DNA of 64,000 nt, taken from contig VXCM01000239.1 in NCBI GenBank assembly GCA_014773175.1, positions 62,001 to 126,000 on the forward strand. The letters run 5' to 3'. This stretch comes from Lucifuga dentata (lineage: Eukaryota; Chordata; Actinopteri; Ophidiiformes; Bythitidae). The notes beneath the pieces were generated by a model. That model did not search any database and was not told where the DNA came from. It saw only the letters and a list, made by a program, of their open reading frames with translations. Shown piece by piece: positions 23,501 to 33,573 of the stretch. The first letter of the stretch is position 1. Each line of letters begins with the position of its first letter. The position numbers and the translations under genes are program-made.

Positions 23501-26038
23501 TAATCGCACCAATAAACCTTTAAAGGACAAACCAGTGATTTTGCATGTTTGAACCCAACAACTTGCATACATGTTACACTGCAGACAGCAATTTTCCAAA
23601 ATATACTACTACTTTAGCAGTAAATTTTAGAATTTTTTCCCTACCTTCCAGACTGCCATTGGTTTCAGTTCATTCCAAGTATGTTATTAAAATCAAGTTA
23701 TAAAGATTTGAAACATGCTTGAGATAGGTAATCCATCACAGTGAATGTCTATGTAAAGTTTTTTTGTCTGAAGACATTGTATGCCATTGCCAAGGAATAT
23801 GGTACCAGGAGAAGATGGCTTTACAGATAAAATAAAAATGACAATTCCTTCTACATCATAAGTGTTAGCAGGTGAAGTATTGAATATTAAGGTAAGTGTA
23901 TCACCTGAACTTTTAATTTGGAAAAATTAGGGAATTTGGCATACTAACAGGAAAACTATAATAAGATTTTATATTTGGGCTTAAACATGCAAAATTGACA
24001 GTATGTTCCTTTAATAAATAGTAATTATTCCTAGTAGAGGTGTTATATTCCTCTGAAGTGAAACACTGCCACTTGTTTTTAATTGTCATAGCAATCAGAC
24101 TTGAGGCCTTTCTATTCGGTTAACAAGGAGCTCCATTATTACATGAGGCCCTGTGGTTGGAGCTGAGAGTGCTGTGCTGACAGCCGGCAACTCTGAGGGG
24201 TTCTGTGTCCACAGCCACAGGAGCTAATGCAGGAATGCGTCCATGTGACAAACTCCAGACCATTTAGTCTAGTTTTTAACACCACCACCTACCTCGCCAG
24301 GCATACATGCCTCTGTTTAAACAGCCAAACAAGCTTGTTAATCATTGAGTGGCACAGTCCAATAATCACAAAACTTTCTCATTCAAGGGAAGAGTATTGT
24401 CTCCGCTCTAGAGTGTATTTCTCCAAACCTAAACTCTAATAATTACTGATAATATACCGGCAATACTTATATGATGACCTATGACCTTTCCTATACAACT
24501 TATTCAGCTTCCATGCCCCTCCATGCCCCTCCCCTCCATGTAATCTCTTTGCCCCTCACGAAAGTCCAGGAGCCAAGCCACTACAGTGGGCCAGTGTGTA
24601 AGTGTGAGAGACCCTGATGTCACATCAAAAGCATTCAGATTCACCCCTTGTGAAATTAGAACAATATTTGTTTAGTTACAGCCATGCCCCAGCTCCATGA
24701 CACCCTGCTGGGAAGAGAATTTGCGAGATGAGGAAACGTAATTTCGCCTGCTTGTAAAAGAAGGAGAAAAGAGAGGGGAGAGACTGGCTGCAGGTTGGAT
24801 GGAAAGTTGAGATAATTTGATATTTTAGAAATGAGAAGAGGCTGTTGCTGAAAGTGCTGGATAGGTTTGTTGGGTTGGTGGCTACAAGGAAAGCGGATAG
24901 CTTATGATCATAAAATTCGCTGTGCTTTTATTGGCTCAGAAAACAATGCACCTTTTCACGACAGCTTGCATATTATAGCTTCCCATAAAACTGTTATAAA
25001 TACGATATGTGCCATGATGTATTTCCCCCAAAACAAGTTTTGATTCATTGCTGCGTTTTAACATAACAGCTTAAATATGCTGTGTGTGGGGTTGTACTAT
25101 CAGATTTTACTACAACAGTGATAAACAAGATGAAACCCAAAACCCAGCTGTTTTGTTAATGGGCTTGTCCTGCGCTCGTAAACACTTAGGTGTGTGTTAC
25201 AATGCCTACATCATTCATATGTATTTTCTGTCTTTGGGTTGATAGTTCATCCTCACCGCCTGCTTGCAACTTGACCCACAAAACCCTGAGACCACTGAAA
25301 ATCTTAAAAGGGAACTGATAAACAGGCCTCGACAAGATCTGACAAAGGAAGCATGCAAACAATAAGGATAAATGAGGTCAAAGCCATCTACCTGCTTTCT
25401 GAGGGGAGGGAGGAGGGGAAGAGAAAGAGAGAGAGACTTAACTCCTCAACACATTTTCAGCTTTGTCCAAGTAAGTTAAAATTACTAAAATCAACAACAA
25501 ATTGAAGATAATTGTCATTTGTTTAGGTGGAAACTTTTCCTCACGACTGAGAGTTTCATAATCCATTTGTATTTTTCCATTTTTTTCTGATTTATAGTAG
25601 CTATAATAATCAATTTATCCTTCCTCATGGGTTACCTGAGAGGTGAGGTCAAAAGTAGACACAAGCCTCCATGTTTGTCCAAGCTGCTTTTCACTACAGG
25701 CCTGGGGAAGTATCTGAAGTAGATGGGTAATAAGCTTTCCTTCACCCATAAAGTGCAGCAACATACATTTAAATCAGGCATGGATTGGAAAGTAAAGCCA
25801 GCTTGAAACCCATTTTTTCAGAATTTCATGCAGCGATCACCCCAAACTGAGCAGATGCAAATGTTTTATGCCTCGATTTTGTTTTCGCCATTAAAAATCA
25901 GCCATCCTGGAAGACATTACTGTAACTTTAATCATACTTTTGGAACTATATGCTGATGGTTTCACTCACCTCAAGCCACCTCTGCGCCTCTGAATAAGCC
26001 TGGTCGCAGCTGACCGTGGACTGCTCCCGCCACTCCAT
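10443..26038 (-). CDS. lmo7: LIM domain only protein 7, N-terminal exons (partial gene)
   Basis: Four coding exons on the minus strand: exon 1, 26038-25970 (ATG at 26038; begins [19 protein letters not shown]); exon 2, 19340-19270 ([19 protein letters not shown]); exon 3, 16956-16887 ([19 protein letters not shown]); exon 4, 10549-10443 ([19 protein letters not shown] to VTV plus two bases). All junctions are AG/GT and the phases join (0, 2, 0, 2), giving 105 codons plus two bases. The residues are the N-terminus and first part of the CH domain shared by LMO7 and LIMCH1. The MEWR start and the UCHL3/COMMD6/TBC1D4 neighbourhood favour LMO7. In the family, LMO7 is a cytoplasmic scaffold at cell junctions and in the nucleus, with CH, PDZ and LIM domains. 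The PDZ and LIM parts must lie beyond the left edge. A second fish paralogue is possible, so a or b is not assigned. Confidence 0.88.
11884..11884. other. Single-N gap beside a (CA)n run
   Basis: The N sits just before a run of about 12 CA units. No flanking duplication was seen. Confidence 0.85.
11891..11914. repeat. (CA)12 microsatellite
   Basis: An uninterrupted CA dinucleotide run next to a gap base. The length may be misassembled. Confidence 0.95.
11930..12395. mobile_element. Large foldback element with about 130-bp arms
   Basis: The left arm (about 11935-12065) and the reverse complement of the right arm (about 12394-12256) align over about 130 bp with few differences. Shared blocks in order are CTGT-AAAAAAAATATC, TTCAAAATAT, ATATAACCTTTAATTAA, AGAAATTCTTAT and GAAACAAATATTTTTCTCA. 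The centre holds non-repeated sequence and an (ATC)n run at 12177-12210. It differs from the TTAA family. It is probably a MITE and has no coding frame. Confidence 0.75.
12177..12210. repeat. (ATC)n trinucleotide repeat
   Basis: About 11 units within the loop of the foldback element. The minus-strand frames across it read as runs of Met or Asp and are not genes. Confidence 0.95.
14523..14580. repeat. Poly-A tract with single-N gap at 14572
   Basis: About 58 A residues interrupted by one N. The length is unreliable and the tract is probably a contig junction. Confidence 0.9.
14680..15315. mobile_element. TTAA foldback MITE, copy 3 (diverged left end)
   Basis: The left tip is degenerate (CTTAAAGAGGACATACA). 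The internal blocks CAATTTCCAAAACATAAAAC, CTGGCGGAGACATACATTTT and CAAGTCTCTACAAGTTGATT match other copies. The right end reads GAGGCTCAAATGCAAAACC, then GGCATGGTCCTTCAA. It shares the GAGACATACATTTTCTT internal block with copies 4 and 10. Confidence 0.7.
16957..19269 (-). other. LMO7 intron 2
   Basis: AT-rich sequence with no exon and no strong repeat recognised. Confidence 0.65.
21546..21595. other. Perfect hairpin, 18-bp stem and 14-nt loop
   Basis: CAGAAGGAACAAAGAACT (21546-21563) pairs exactly with AGTTCTTTGTTCCTTCTG (21578-21595). It is not part of the foldback element that starts 39 bases further on. It is shorter than a usual microRNA precursor. Confidence 0.8.
21765..21897. other. 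Single-N gap with 66-bp flanking duplication
   Basis: 21765-21830 and 21832-21897 appear identical, separated by one N at 21831. This is most simply an unmerged overlap of two contig ends rather than a real tandem repeat. Confidence 0.85.
21918..22319. mobile_element. Non-autonomous hAT-like element
   Basis: It begins CAGGGGCGGATCTAGGG and ends CCCTAGCACCACCCCTG, imperfect inverted termini of the hAT type. Flanking 8-mers TTAACATC and CTAACACT are similar and may be a decayed 8-bp target duplication. The inner arms repeat GGGCTTA-GCCC motifs. No transposase is present. It sits inside foldback copy 4 and is therefore younger. Confidence 0.7.
23520..24014. mobile_element. TTAA foldback MITE, copy 5
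   Basis: The left end reads TTAAAGGACAAACCAG, then TTTTGCATGTTTGAACCC. The right end reads GGGCTTAAACATGCAAAATT, then AGTATGTTCCTTTAA. It retains the internal ACCTTCCAGACTGCCATTGG block. Confidence 0.85.
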
Positions 26039-28655
26039 CACCGAAACTTTAGCAACAACGATCTGAAACCACCGAATTCCGTTCCGGTTCCTAGTGGATC
26101 GCATTGAGAGTCCAGTGACATAAACATGCACCAAATAAAACGAAACAGACACTGAATTTAGAATAGATCGCCTCAGAAAAACTTCTAACAATCCTGATTA
26201 TAAAATCTGCTTGAGTGAATTACTGCAAGGTGTACCTGAACACCTTCATCACCGCAGCTTACCTGTTCTTTCATCCGACACACCTTGCGTCTTGTCTCCT
26301 TTTGGATTGTATTTAATCCTTCACTCTTGCAGTAAGTAGCTGCTCCACCTACTAAGCGATCAAACCAGACTTCACCTCGGTGTTACAAAGAAAGAACAGA
26401 AAGAAAAGCGGCAGACTGACAGCAGAGCTGCTCACTCTCTTCATGCGGCACAAACTTTGGAGGCTGAGCCAGGGGTTCCCAATATGGGGTCCGAGGACCT
26501 CCAGTGGCTCTCGAGCTGCTTCTAAAGGACCCACAGGAAAGATAATTTTTTAAAAAAGTACCAGTTTGATCTTGCATTAATTTAACTACCTAGAAGTAAA
26601 GAATGTGTTGATCCTAGCTGCTCCAACACACTGCTACAATTCTACAACCATTCTAGTGGAAAAATCTTAAATTAGGATTCACTGGCAAAAAAAAATCTTA
26701 ATTTAAACTCCTCAGTCTGCTGCTGTACACCAAGTGAATATGAAAAAGTTTGTTTCACAGGCAAAGGTACAACTTAAAGGAGTTCATGTCTCCTCCTTGC
26801 AATACTTGTGGGAAATGCCTTCCTAGCACGCCATCTAGCGGCAGTTATGGTGTATTGCAGTAACAGAAAACAACCTCATGCTGCCAAGTAAAACCTGTAA
26901 ACAAGGAATTAAAAGTAAGTTTTTTGTTCTTTGTTGTGATGATCACAATGACGTGAAATCCAATAGAACCCTACAAGTGTGCTGTTAAACCTTGATTTAA
27001 AAAAGAAATTCTCAAAACAGTTGCTTGTTCTATAAAAGACAACAGTAGATAGTGTTTGATTTGCATTTGTATAAATGAGAGCTTTGAATATAGGTGAATC
27101 ATTTGGAAAGAAGATTACCACAGTACTGGTGGTGACTAAAAAGCCTTTAAAAAAAAAAAAAAAATCCTTTCTTGTTCTTGTATACATTTGTCAAAGATGT
27201 TGGAAGATCTGCAGCAAAATCAACTAGTCAAAAAGAGAGGGAACGTTACAGAAAGAAAAGTTTAGACAGCACACTGCAACACCTGCTTTGGTTATGCATC
27301 TTTAAAATTTGTAAGCTTGAATAATAAATATCAGAACCAAATTTTAGGTTTGCACGCTGCTGACTCATAGAAGCCCAACAAGCCTTAAAGGCAAAACATT
27401 AACTATCAATATACTATGTGATTACAGTGATGGATTCAGTCTTGTTTGATGAAATTATTGCAATGACAGCAATTTTCAATTATGGTTATTGCAAGTTATC
27501 AATAAGGTATATCTTACCTTCTCATCTCACACAGAGTGGTATCATAAAAAAAATTGCAAACAAACACAGTGGTATATGGTAAACCATCATACTGTACCCT
27601 GATTGCGGTGATCAAATTACTAAATATGCCCTCAATAAGTTAACAACTGACCAGTCAAGACAAATTTGATTTAAAGTCTAAGGTACAAAAAATTGCGTAA
27701 TGTGTACAGATTGTTCAAACATGCAAAACTATCGGTATGGTCCTTTAAGTTTGCAACCGTCAGAATAGTGTTTAAAGTGGAGTTCAAATAAGTAGCTTTT
27801 CTGGCTGAGTTTCATAATTAGGACCTCTCCAGATTTCTCCATGATTTTGTTGCCATTGCTGAGATTCTTCAACATTCTGTCAGAATATTTCCAATACTGG
27901 TTTCAAGAACAGGCCCATCCCTATGATACACGTTTGACTTAAAACATATGACAAAGCACAGCATAAACAAAGGTCAACATAAATTTTATGAAACTGTTTT
28001 TGAAACAGAGGACATTGATGCAAAAAGTGTTTAACAAATGTGCCGTTTATTTGACAAAGTCTAATTTTTATTACAAAAAAATGCAGGCACCTTCTGCAAA
28101 GATGCATGACTTGCACTTGAATTTATCCTCACGTATGGAGATCAGATTCTTTTGTTCAGTTCCTTATAATACCATTAGTGTATACAATGTTAGGCCTGCT
28201 TTCAAAGCAATAACTCCATTAGATTAATTACCAAAGCCTTGTGAATCTTCTTCAACTTGTGAATTAGGAGAGATCACTGCATATGTGTCATTTCAACCCA
28301 CAGCCGAACAAAAACAGGTTCTATTCCTTCTATTCCCCAAATGAATTGTTAAATATCGTTTTGAAGCCAAAAACAACATGCAAGATCATTTTACAGGGTC
28401 AAGGTAGTGCAATTGAAATCTGCGATACTGTTACTGGAATTTATAAAGTTAGAATTAGTTATAGGTTGATCCTGCATAGCTGTTATACAGCAGCAGCAGC
28501 AGCAATCCAGTTCCTTTAGAATGATATCCAACAATTTTTGAGCAAGTTGCATGATTAAGTGCTTAGTAAAAACTCAAATTTTGCAGTAAAGTCAGCACTT
28601 GAGAATGTTTGGCAGTTGTGTTCTCTTTGTCTTCTCCGGTCACAAGTGGCTCTCA
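26039..28655. other. LMO7-UCHL3 intergenic region
   Basis: The first few hundred bases (26039-26350) should hold the LMO7 5' UTR and promoter, since LMO7 reads leftward from 26038. No TATA box was seen. At 26469-26545 there is a CAGGGGTTCCCAA end resembling a hAT terminus, with no partner found. At about 27708-27747 there is an isolated right end of the TTAA foldback family (TTCAAACATGCAAAACTATC, then GGTATGGTCCTTTAA). The right part should hold the UCHL3 3' UTR. TTTATT at 28067-28072 and 28046-28051 are possible minus-strand AATAAA signals. Confidence 0.6.
27708..27747. mobile_element. TTAA foldback MITE, solo right end
   Basis: TTCAAACATGCAAAACTATC is followed by GGTATGGTCCTTTAA, the typical right terminus. 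No left end was recognised nearby, so this is a truncated copy. Confidence 0.65.
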
Positions 28656-31600
28656 TCAGTAAGAATCTTTGGAGAAGGCAATGATCGTGAAACGAACTTC
28701 CTGAGGGTCGCGAGCCATGAAAGTCTTACACACCTCTACAGCATCCTGCAGAGAAATCCAACAGGAAAAGAAACACTTTAGCTGTAACTCAACTTGCACA
28801 GATATTTTCAGGAATATGGGCCGGGATTCATAATAAAATCACAGTTGCTAAATAAGCTACATAAAACTTCCCCTACGTTACTCAGAGCAGTGTTGTGCTG
28901 TTACTGACATGCTGTTGTTCGGTGTGTTGCAAGTAAAAGCCAGTGAAGATCAGCGTTAATAATGAGCTGCTTCATATTTAAGAGCTTTATGCTGCTTCCT
29001 CTGGTGTCAAAGCAACACTCGCGTGTTAAATCAACAAAGGAAACATAAATTCTCTGCATTTTAAGAGACTAACACTAATACAACACACATCCACGTGCCT
29101 GTGAACAGGTGTGTGTGCAGTGTGTGTTGCATGTGTGAGAGAAAGAGTGCAGCAGATGAGGCTTAGGAAGAGGTGTGGTGCCACAAGAATGTGCACGAGA
29201 TCAGATCAAACATTAATCCACTGACTGAGCATATCTATCAAATGTACTGATCACTAACACGTGAGGCAAATACAGTTTAAAACAGCATTCAGATTTCATA
29301 GATTTCATACTGCTGATATTTACCATCAGATATGTCTTATTTATTGTGTGACGTGTTTTATGAATTAAATATCATCACGCAACCACGTTCCCTGGGAATG
29401 TGGCTGCGTGATGATAGTTCTTATCGACATGTTAAGTCTGGCGCTGTGTTTTATGAATCCCTCCCATGCCATTGTATTTTCTGATGTCTTACCTCCAGGA
29501 AATTATCTTCTGAAGTTTTTCCATGGACAATTGGGAAAGGCTTGCGGCCATCTGGACACAGGAATGACAGTTCATCAGGAGTTGCTCAATACAGTTATTT
29601 CACAAGAGTGAATAAGCTCTGTCATCACACACATTTATCACTGAGCTGTTGTGTCACTGCCAACAAAATGACAAATATGACGAAAATTTCCTTAACATGT
29701 AACATGAAGCTCAACATTTTAGCAGTGGATGACTCACCTAGTTCATATAAATGTCCTCCGACATTCACAAAAGCTATAAAATGCAGATTTACTTTCTCGT
29801 CTATGCTTGGGGCCTAAACAGATTTAAAAAAAAAAAAAAAAAAAAAAAAATTATTAACACCAACTTTAAATTATCAGAGCTAATTCGTAACATAATTCTG
29901 TAATATATATAACTGCAATTGTGTAACTTGTTTAAAGCAAACTCAGACAGAAAATCTAGCAGTCAACATGAACCTCAGTCTGTCCCTCCTGTGCACTGGA
30001 TTCATGTGTAACACGTATACTCTGGAACACAAAGCAGGAAAAAAAAAAAAAAANAAAAAAAAAAAAAAACACAACAAAACAGGTTATTGATATTAAGCCG
30101 GCAGTAAATTACCACAGTGGCTTTACAATGCAGGAGCAGAGTCATCATGCTACATTACCCCATTCCTTTTTTTTCTCTCGAGAGAAAGACAAGTCTAAAA
30201 TTTTCTCCAACCCCTTTCATAAGCATGAGGGGGACAGAATATTAGAAACACTTCTTAATATAATGTAACCCAACCCCACCATAACCCACAGAAACAAACA
30301 TTACCAGAGTTCAATCAAGACCTCTGTGCTACCACATTAAAGCTTATTCATTTTTAGAGCTGATAAAGGCTCTCATATTATTTGATCTTACATAAACCTG
30401 TAAAATATAATTATCAGGCCGCAGATCACTTTCATCTATGTTCTCAGCAACCACTGTCTTTTACTCCCGACTATCTCTGGCCTCCTCAGCTCTTTGACAT
30501 TTTCTTACCTCATCTTTTTCGAGGAAGGTGGCCTTTTCCTCTGGAGTCATTTTAGACGTTTGTTCCAGGAATTTCTTGAGAGGAGAATTAGGCTCTAAAG
30601 AGAATGGATGACATATACCACAATATATAGAAAACTGCCAACTAACAGAAATGTAGTTGGATCTTGAGCTAGGCAATATGTCACTACTGAGACATGAAAC
30701 CACATGTCATTGGGGATTTTTGTGAGTGTAATGAATTAATATAAACAAACGTGGCTATTAAGTCATACAATTTCCTGAGGCATTCTAGCTGTGTGAAATG
30801 ATAAATGGATGCCATTATCTACGCTATCATATTGGCATCATAATCATATATTATGTTGGTTTGGTCCGTCAATACCTGAAAAAACTAAAGACTGTCTCTA
30901 AAACTCAATTATTGAGGTATATGGTCAAAATTATTATTTCAGCTTGCCAATATTGCTCAACACTAATCAGGTGTTACATAATTTTCTTGCTGTGGGAAAA
31001 TATGATTTGACAGTAGCTCATAATATACATGCGGTGCCAAGATGACAGATGATCGCTTAAAAAAAGGGTGTAAAGACTGAACAATGTAGAACTATCTAGT
31101 GTAATATTCACTATCATCCCTAACTACACTCCAAACCTACAGTAAATGATACATTCACCATAAAAAATACACTCATCTATAAATTGTAATCCAAAGAGAA
31201 AAATATCACTACTCACCAAACTCCAGGTGTTTCTGGTTGTTTGCCACAGCGTGAATCAATCCTATTGTTCCACAGGCGTTTCCGATGGTTTGCTTAATGA
31301 AGTAGACGTCAGAAGAGACATTCTGACCTTCAGCCTTGATTTTCTCTTCCTCTTCCAACTTGAATGCCTCATACTGGATAAAAGAAGGAGAGAGAGTTTT
31401 CATTTCATTTTCATTTTATTTTGACCCCTCTCGAGGGTACAAGGAACAAAAAGAAGCATAACATATACACTGATGGTAACCAGCAACTTAGAGGAGGATC
31501 TAAACAAAAATGTTTCATAAATACATATAAGTCAGTTACATTTAGTAATTTAAAATATGCTCTTTATTTTCTTAACAAATGTAGCCAAATTTGTGACGTT

Positions 31601-32977
31601 TCTAGCACCCAAGAAATTTTAAAATGTATTTAAAGAAATGCTTGTGGAATTGATTTTTATGGAAAATTAGGGAAAGTCAGACACATAACTGGGACACTGC
31701 AAGAGTATTTCTGTAACTCTGAAGCTGAAACATGCTCATGTATATAAACTATTGAAGTCTAGCAGTTTAGACAGTTGTAAGAAGAAATAGTACCTTCTCT
31801 GTCACGGGGAAGAGGAGCAGCACTGCACACACTGGTCTTGGCACCATGCTGAGAAGTTCTGGATCCAATCCATAGACATCCCCAAATTGCCAGGTTGGAA
31901 TCATACCCAAAGAATGGAGGAACTACACAAATGCTAAGAGTTAATGTATGCATGCAAACATGCACCGTCAGCCTACTATTTAGGCCTATAGAGACTGAAT
32001 AAGGATATGTGAAAAAAATCATAGCAGAATACAAAGAGTAAACAAACTAATATGTGGAACATTATGCAAAGCTCCCAGCAGAACTTAAAACATGACAAGA
32101 CACATATACAATATGTGTTTTAATACAGTACATGCAATATACATGGTGATGGCACATAACTATATTGTACTTATACAATGGTAAATATTGGGGTGGAGGG
32201 CAAATGTATCATAAATATAATACTGAAGAGCTCACAAATTATGAAATAAATTTATACATGGTAAAAAGTACATAAAACTTGTACAAAATTAAAAAGTATG
32301 CAGTTGAGATGAAGAAACAATACACAATGAAGATGAGTTGCTGCGACTGTAAATAAAGTGCTCATGTGCTGACAATCTCTGGCAAATTTAATTAATCCAA
32401 CATAAAGCTAAATACACTCCCTTGGCTCATTTTTCCACTGAAACGTGATTTCCTTTTAATATTGGAAAAAACAAAAACCCGTAAAACGAAGTTACATGTA
32501 GCCAATCACAGCAACCTAACTTCTGAACGATATTAAAGGAACAGACTCTCTTAATTAATCCTGCCAATAGTTTATTCACATTCTTTATCGCGTGATTATC
32601 AGTTATAAATGATTTTCTGGCTATTATTTTTTAATTAGTGCAGTCAATGTAGCAGCTGGCGTCACAGCTCAGTAGGCCTTGTGTCTCTGAACGTTATTTT
32701 GCCGCAGATCAGTCCAGTGTAAATTATTAAAGGAAAGACTCACCTTTGTCATGACCTGAAATGAAAAGAAACAAAGATGTGCGTTAATTAAACTGCCTTC
32801 GTTGAGAAAATAGCTATATCGGCATCAGTTTTTGTTTCCTTTTAGCCACCAGTCAACTAGCTAACTCTCACATGCACAGGTGAATGAATGGCTTGAATAA
32901 AGTAATATGGTTTGATAAAATATCACACAACTTACTTCTGGATTAGCCTCCAGTGGTAACCAGCGAGGACTGTCCAT
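28656..32977 (-). CDS. uchl3: Ubiquitin carboxyl-terminal hydrolase isozyme L3, complete
   Basis: Nine minus-strand exons: 32977-32936 ([14 protein letters not shown]), 32755-32744 (VMTK, 12 bp), 31922-31794, 31373-31217, 30594-30509, 30021-29974, 29813-29738, 29551-29493 and 28745-28656 (stop TGA). They total 699 bp, or 232 residues, against 230 in human. All phases join and all introns are GT-AG. The C12 cysteine-protease residues fall at the human numbers: Q89 (oxyanion), C95 in [13 protein letters not shown]169 in LHFIAF and D184 in GHLYELDGRKP, whose codon is split between exons 7 and 8. The enzyme removes small adducts from the C-terminus of ubiquitin or NEDD8 in the cytosol. Exon 6 ends at a weak donor (GAG|GTTCATG). 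The end reads [12 protein letters not shown], unlike human. It is head to head with COMMD6. Confidence 0.96.
28746..32935 (-). other. UCHL3 introns
   Basis: The larger introns are 28746-29492, 30022-30508, 30595-31216, 31374-31793 and 31923-32743. They contain a poly-A run at 29823-29850, an A-run with an N at 30054, and a fish-repeat-like tract at 31404-31450. No further exon is recognised. Confidence 0.7.
30037..30069. repeat. Poly-A tract with single-N gap at 30054
   Basis: The homopolymer is interrupted by one N, 16 bases upstream (minus strand) of UCHL3 exon 6. The tract is T-rich on the minus strand and so forms part of that exon's polypyrimidine region. The true length is unknown. Confidence 0.85.
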
Positions 32978-33573
32978 TTTCACTTGGGTTAGAGCTAAAT
33001 TTAACAGTTATTTTCCTTGTAGCGAGGAGCTGAAACTGATTTTCTCAACCTGTTTGACAGCTGAGAATCACTTCCGCGTCTGGCAAGCCAACTTGATATT
33101 TAAATAATACGAAGGGGTGCTTAACTATTTATGAAACATACATTCACCTCTATAAATGTTCCAATAAATTAGCAGACTTATGTATGTGCATGTTTTAATT
33201 TCTACTTTGAATAAGTATATTTACATCTTTGTCAAAAAATAATAGATTTTGAATATACTTCCCCCACCAGAGCCACAGTGGACCGTTCCAGGTTCGTGGG
33301 CGTGTTTCGGGGAGTCGGATACCTAGTGGTTGTGGTTGTCGATTTCCATAAATTTGTTGTGTCATTTAAATGTTACCTATGTTTCTTACCTTTCATAATT
33401 ATTATCTCACAAAAATTCGAAAATATATCCAGAGAAAGCACGGCATTTGGCCGATTTAAAGGTTTTAAATTAGCTTTCCTGACATATGACTTCCAGGCGG
33501 GGGCGCTGTTGTTCTTTATCAGTTCGTCACCACGGCTTTGTCAGTCGAAGAAGTGTGGCTGCCAGAGTAGAAG
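32978..33573. promoter_or_regulatory. Putative bidirectional UCHL3/COMMD6 promoter
   Basis: The two start codons (32977 minus, 33574 plus) face away from each other with 596 bp between. No TATA box is evident. CACTTCCG at 33069-33076 is a consensus ETS-type core, and GCGGGGGCG near 33498 is a GC-box-like or EGR-like site. Head-to-head UCHL3 and COMMD6 is also the human arrangement (recalled). Transcription start sites cannot be placed from sequence alone. Confidence 0.65.

Larger units (their letters stand above)
19341..25969 (-). other. LMO7 intron 1
   Basis: No exon is recognised. It contains two TTAA foldback copies (21634-22688 and 23520-24014), one of them carrying a nested hAT-like element, a perfect 18-bp-stem hairpin (21546-21595), a short CA run (20190-20209), and otherwise unremarkable DNA. 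First introns often carry enhancers, but none can be identified by eye. Confidence 0.7.
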
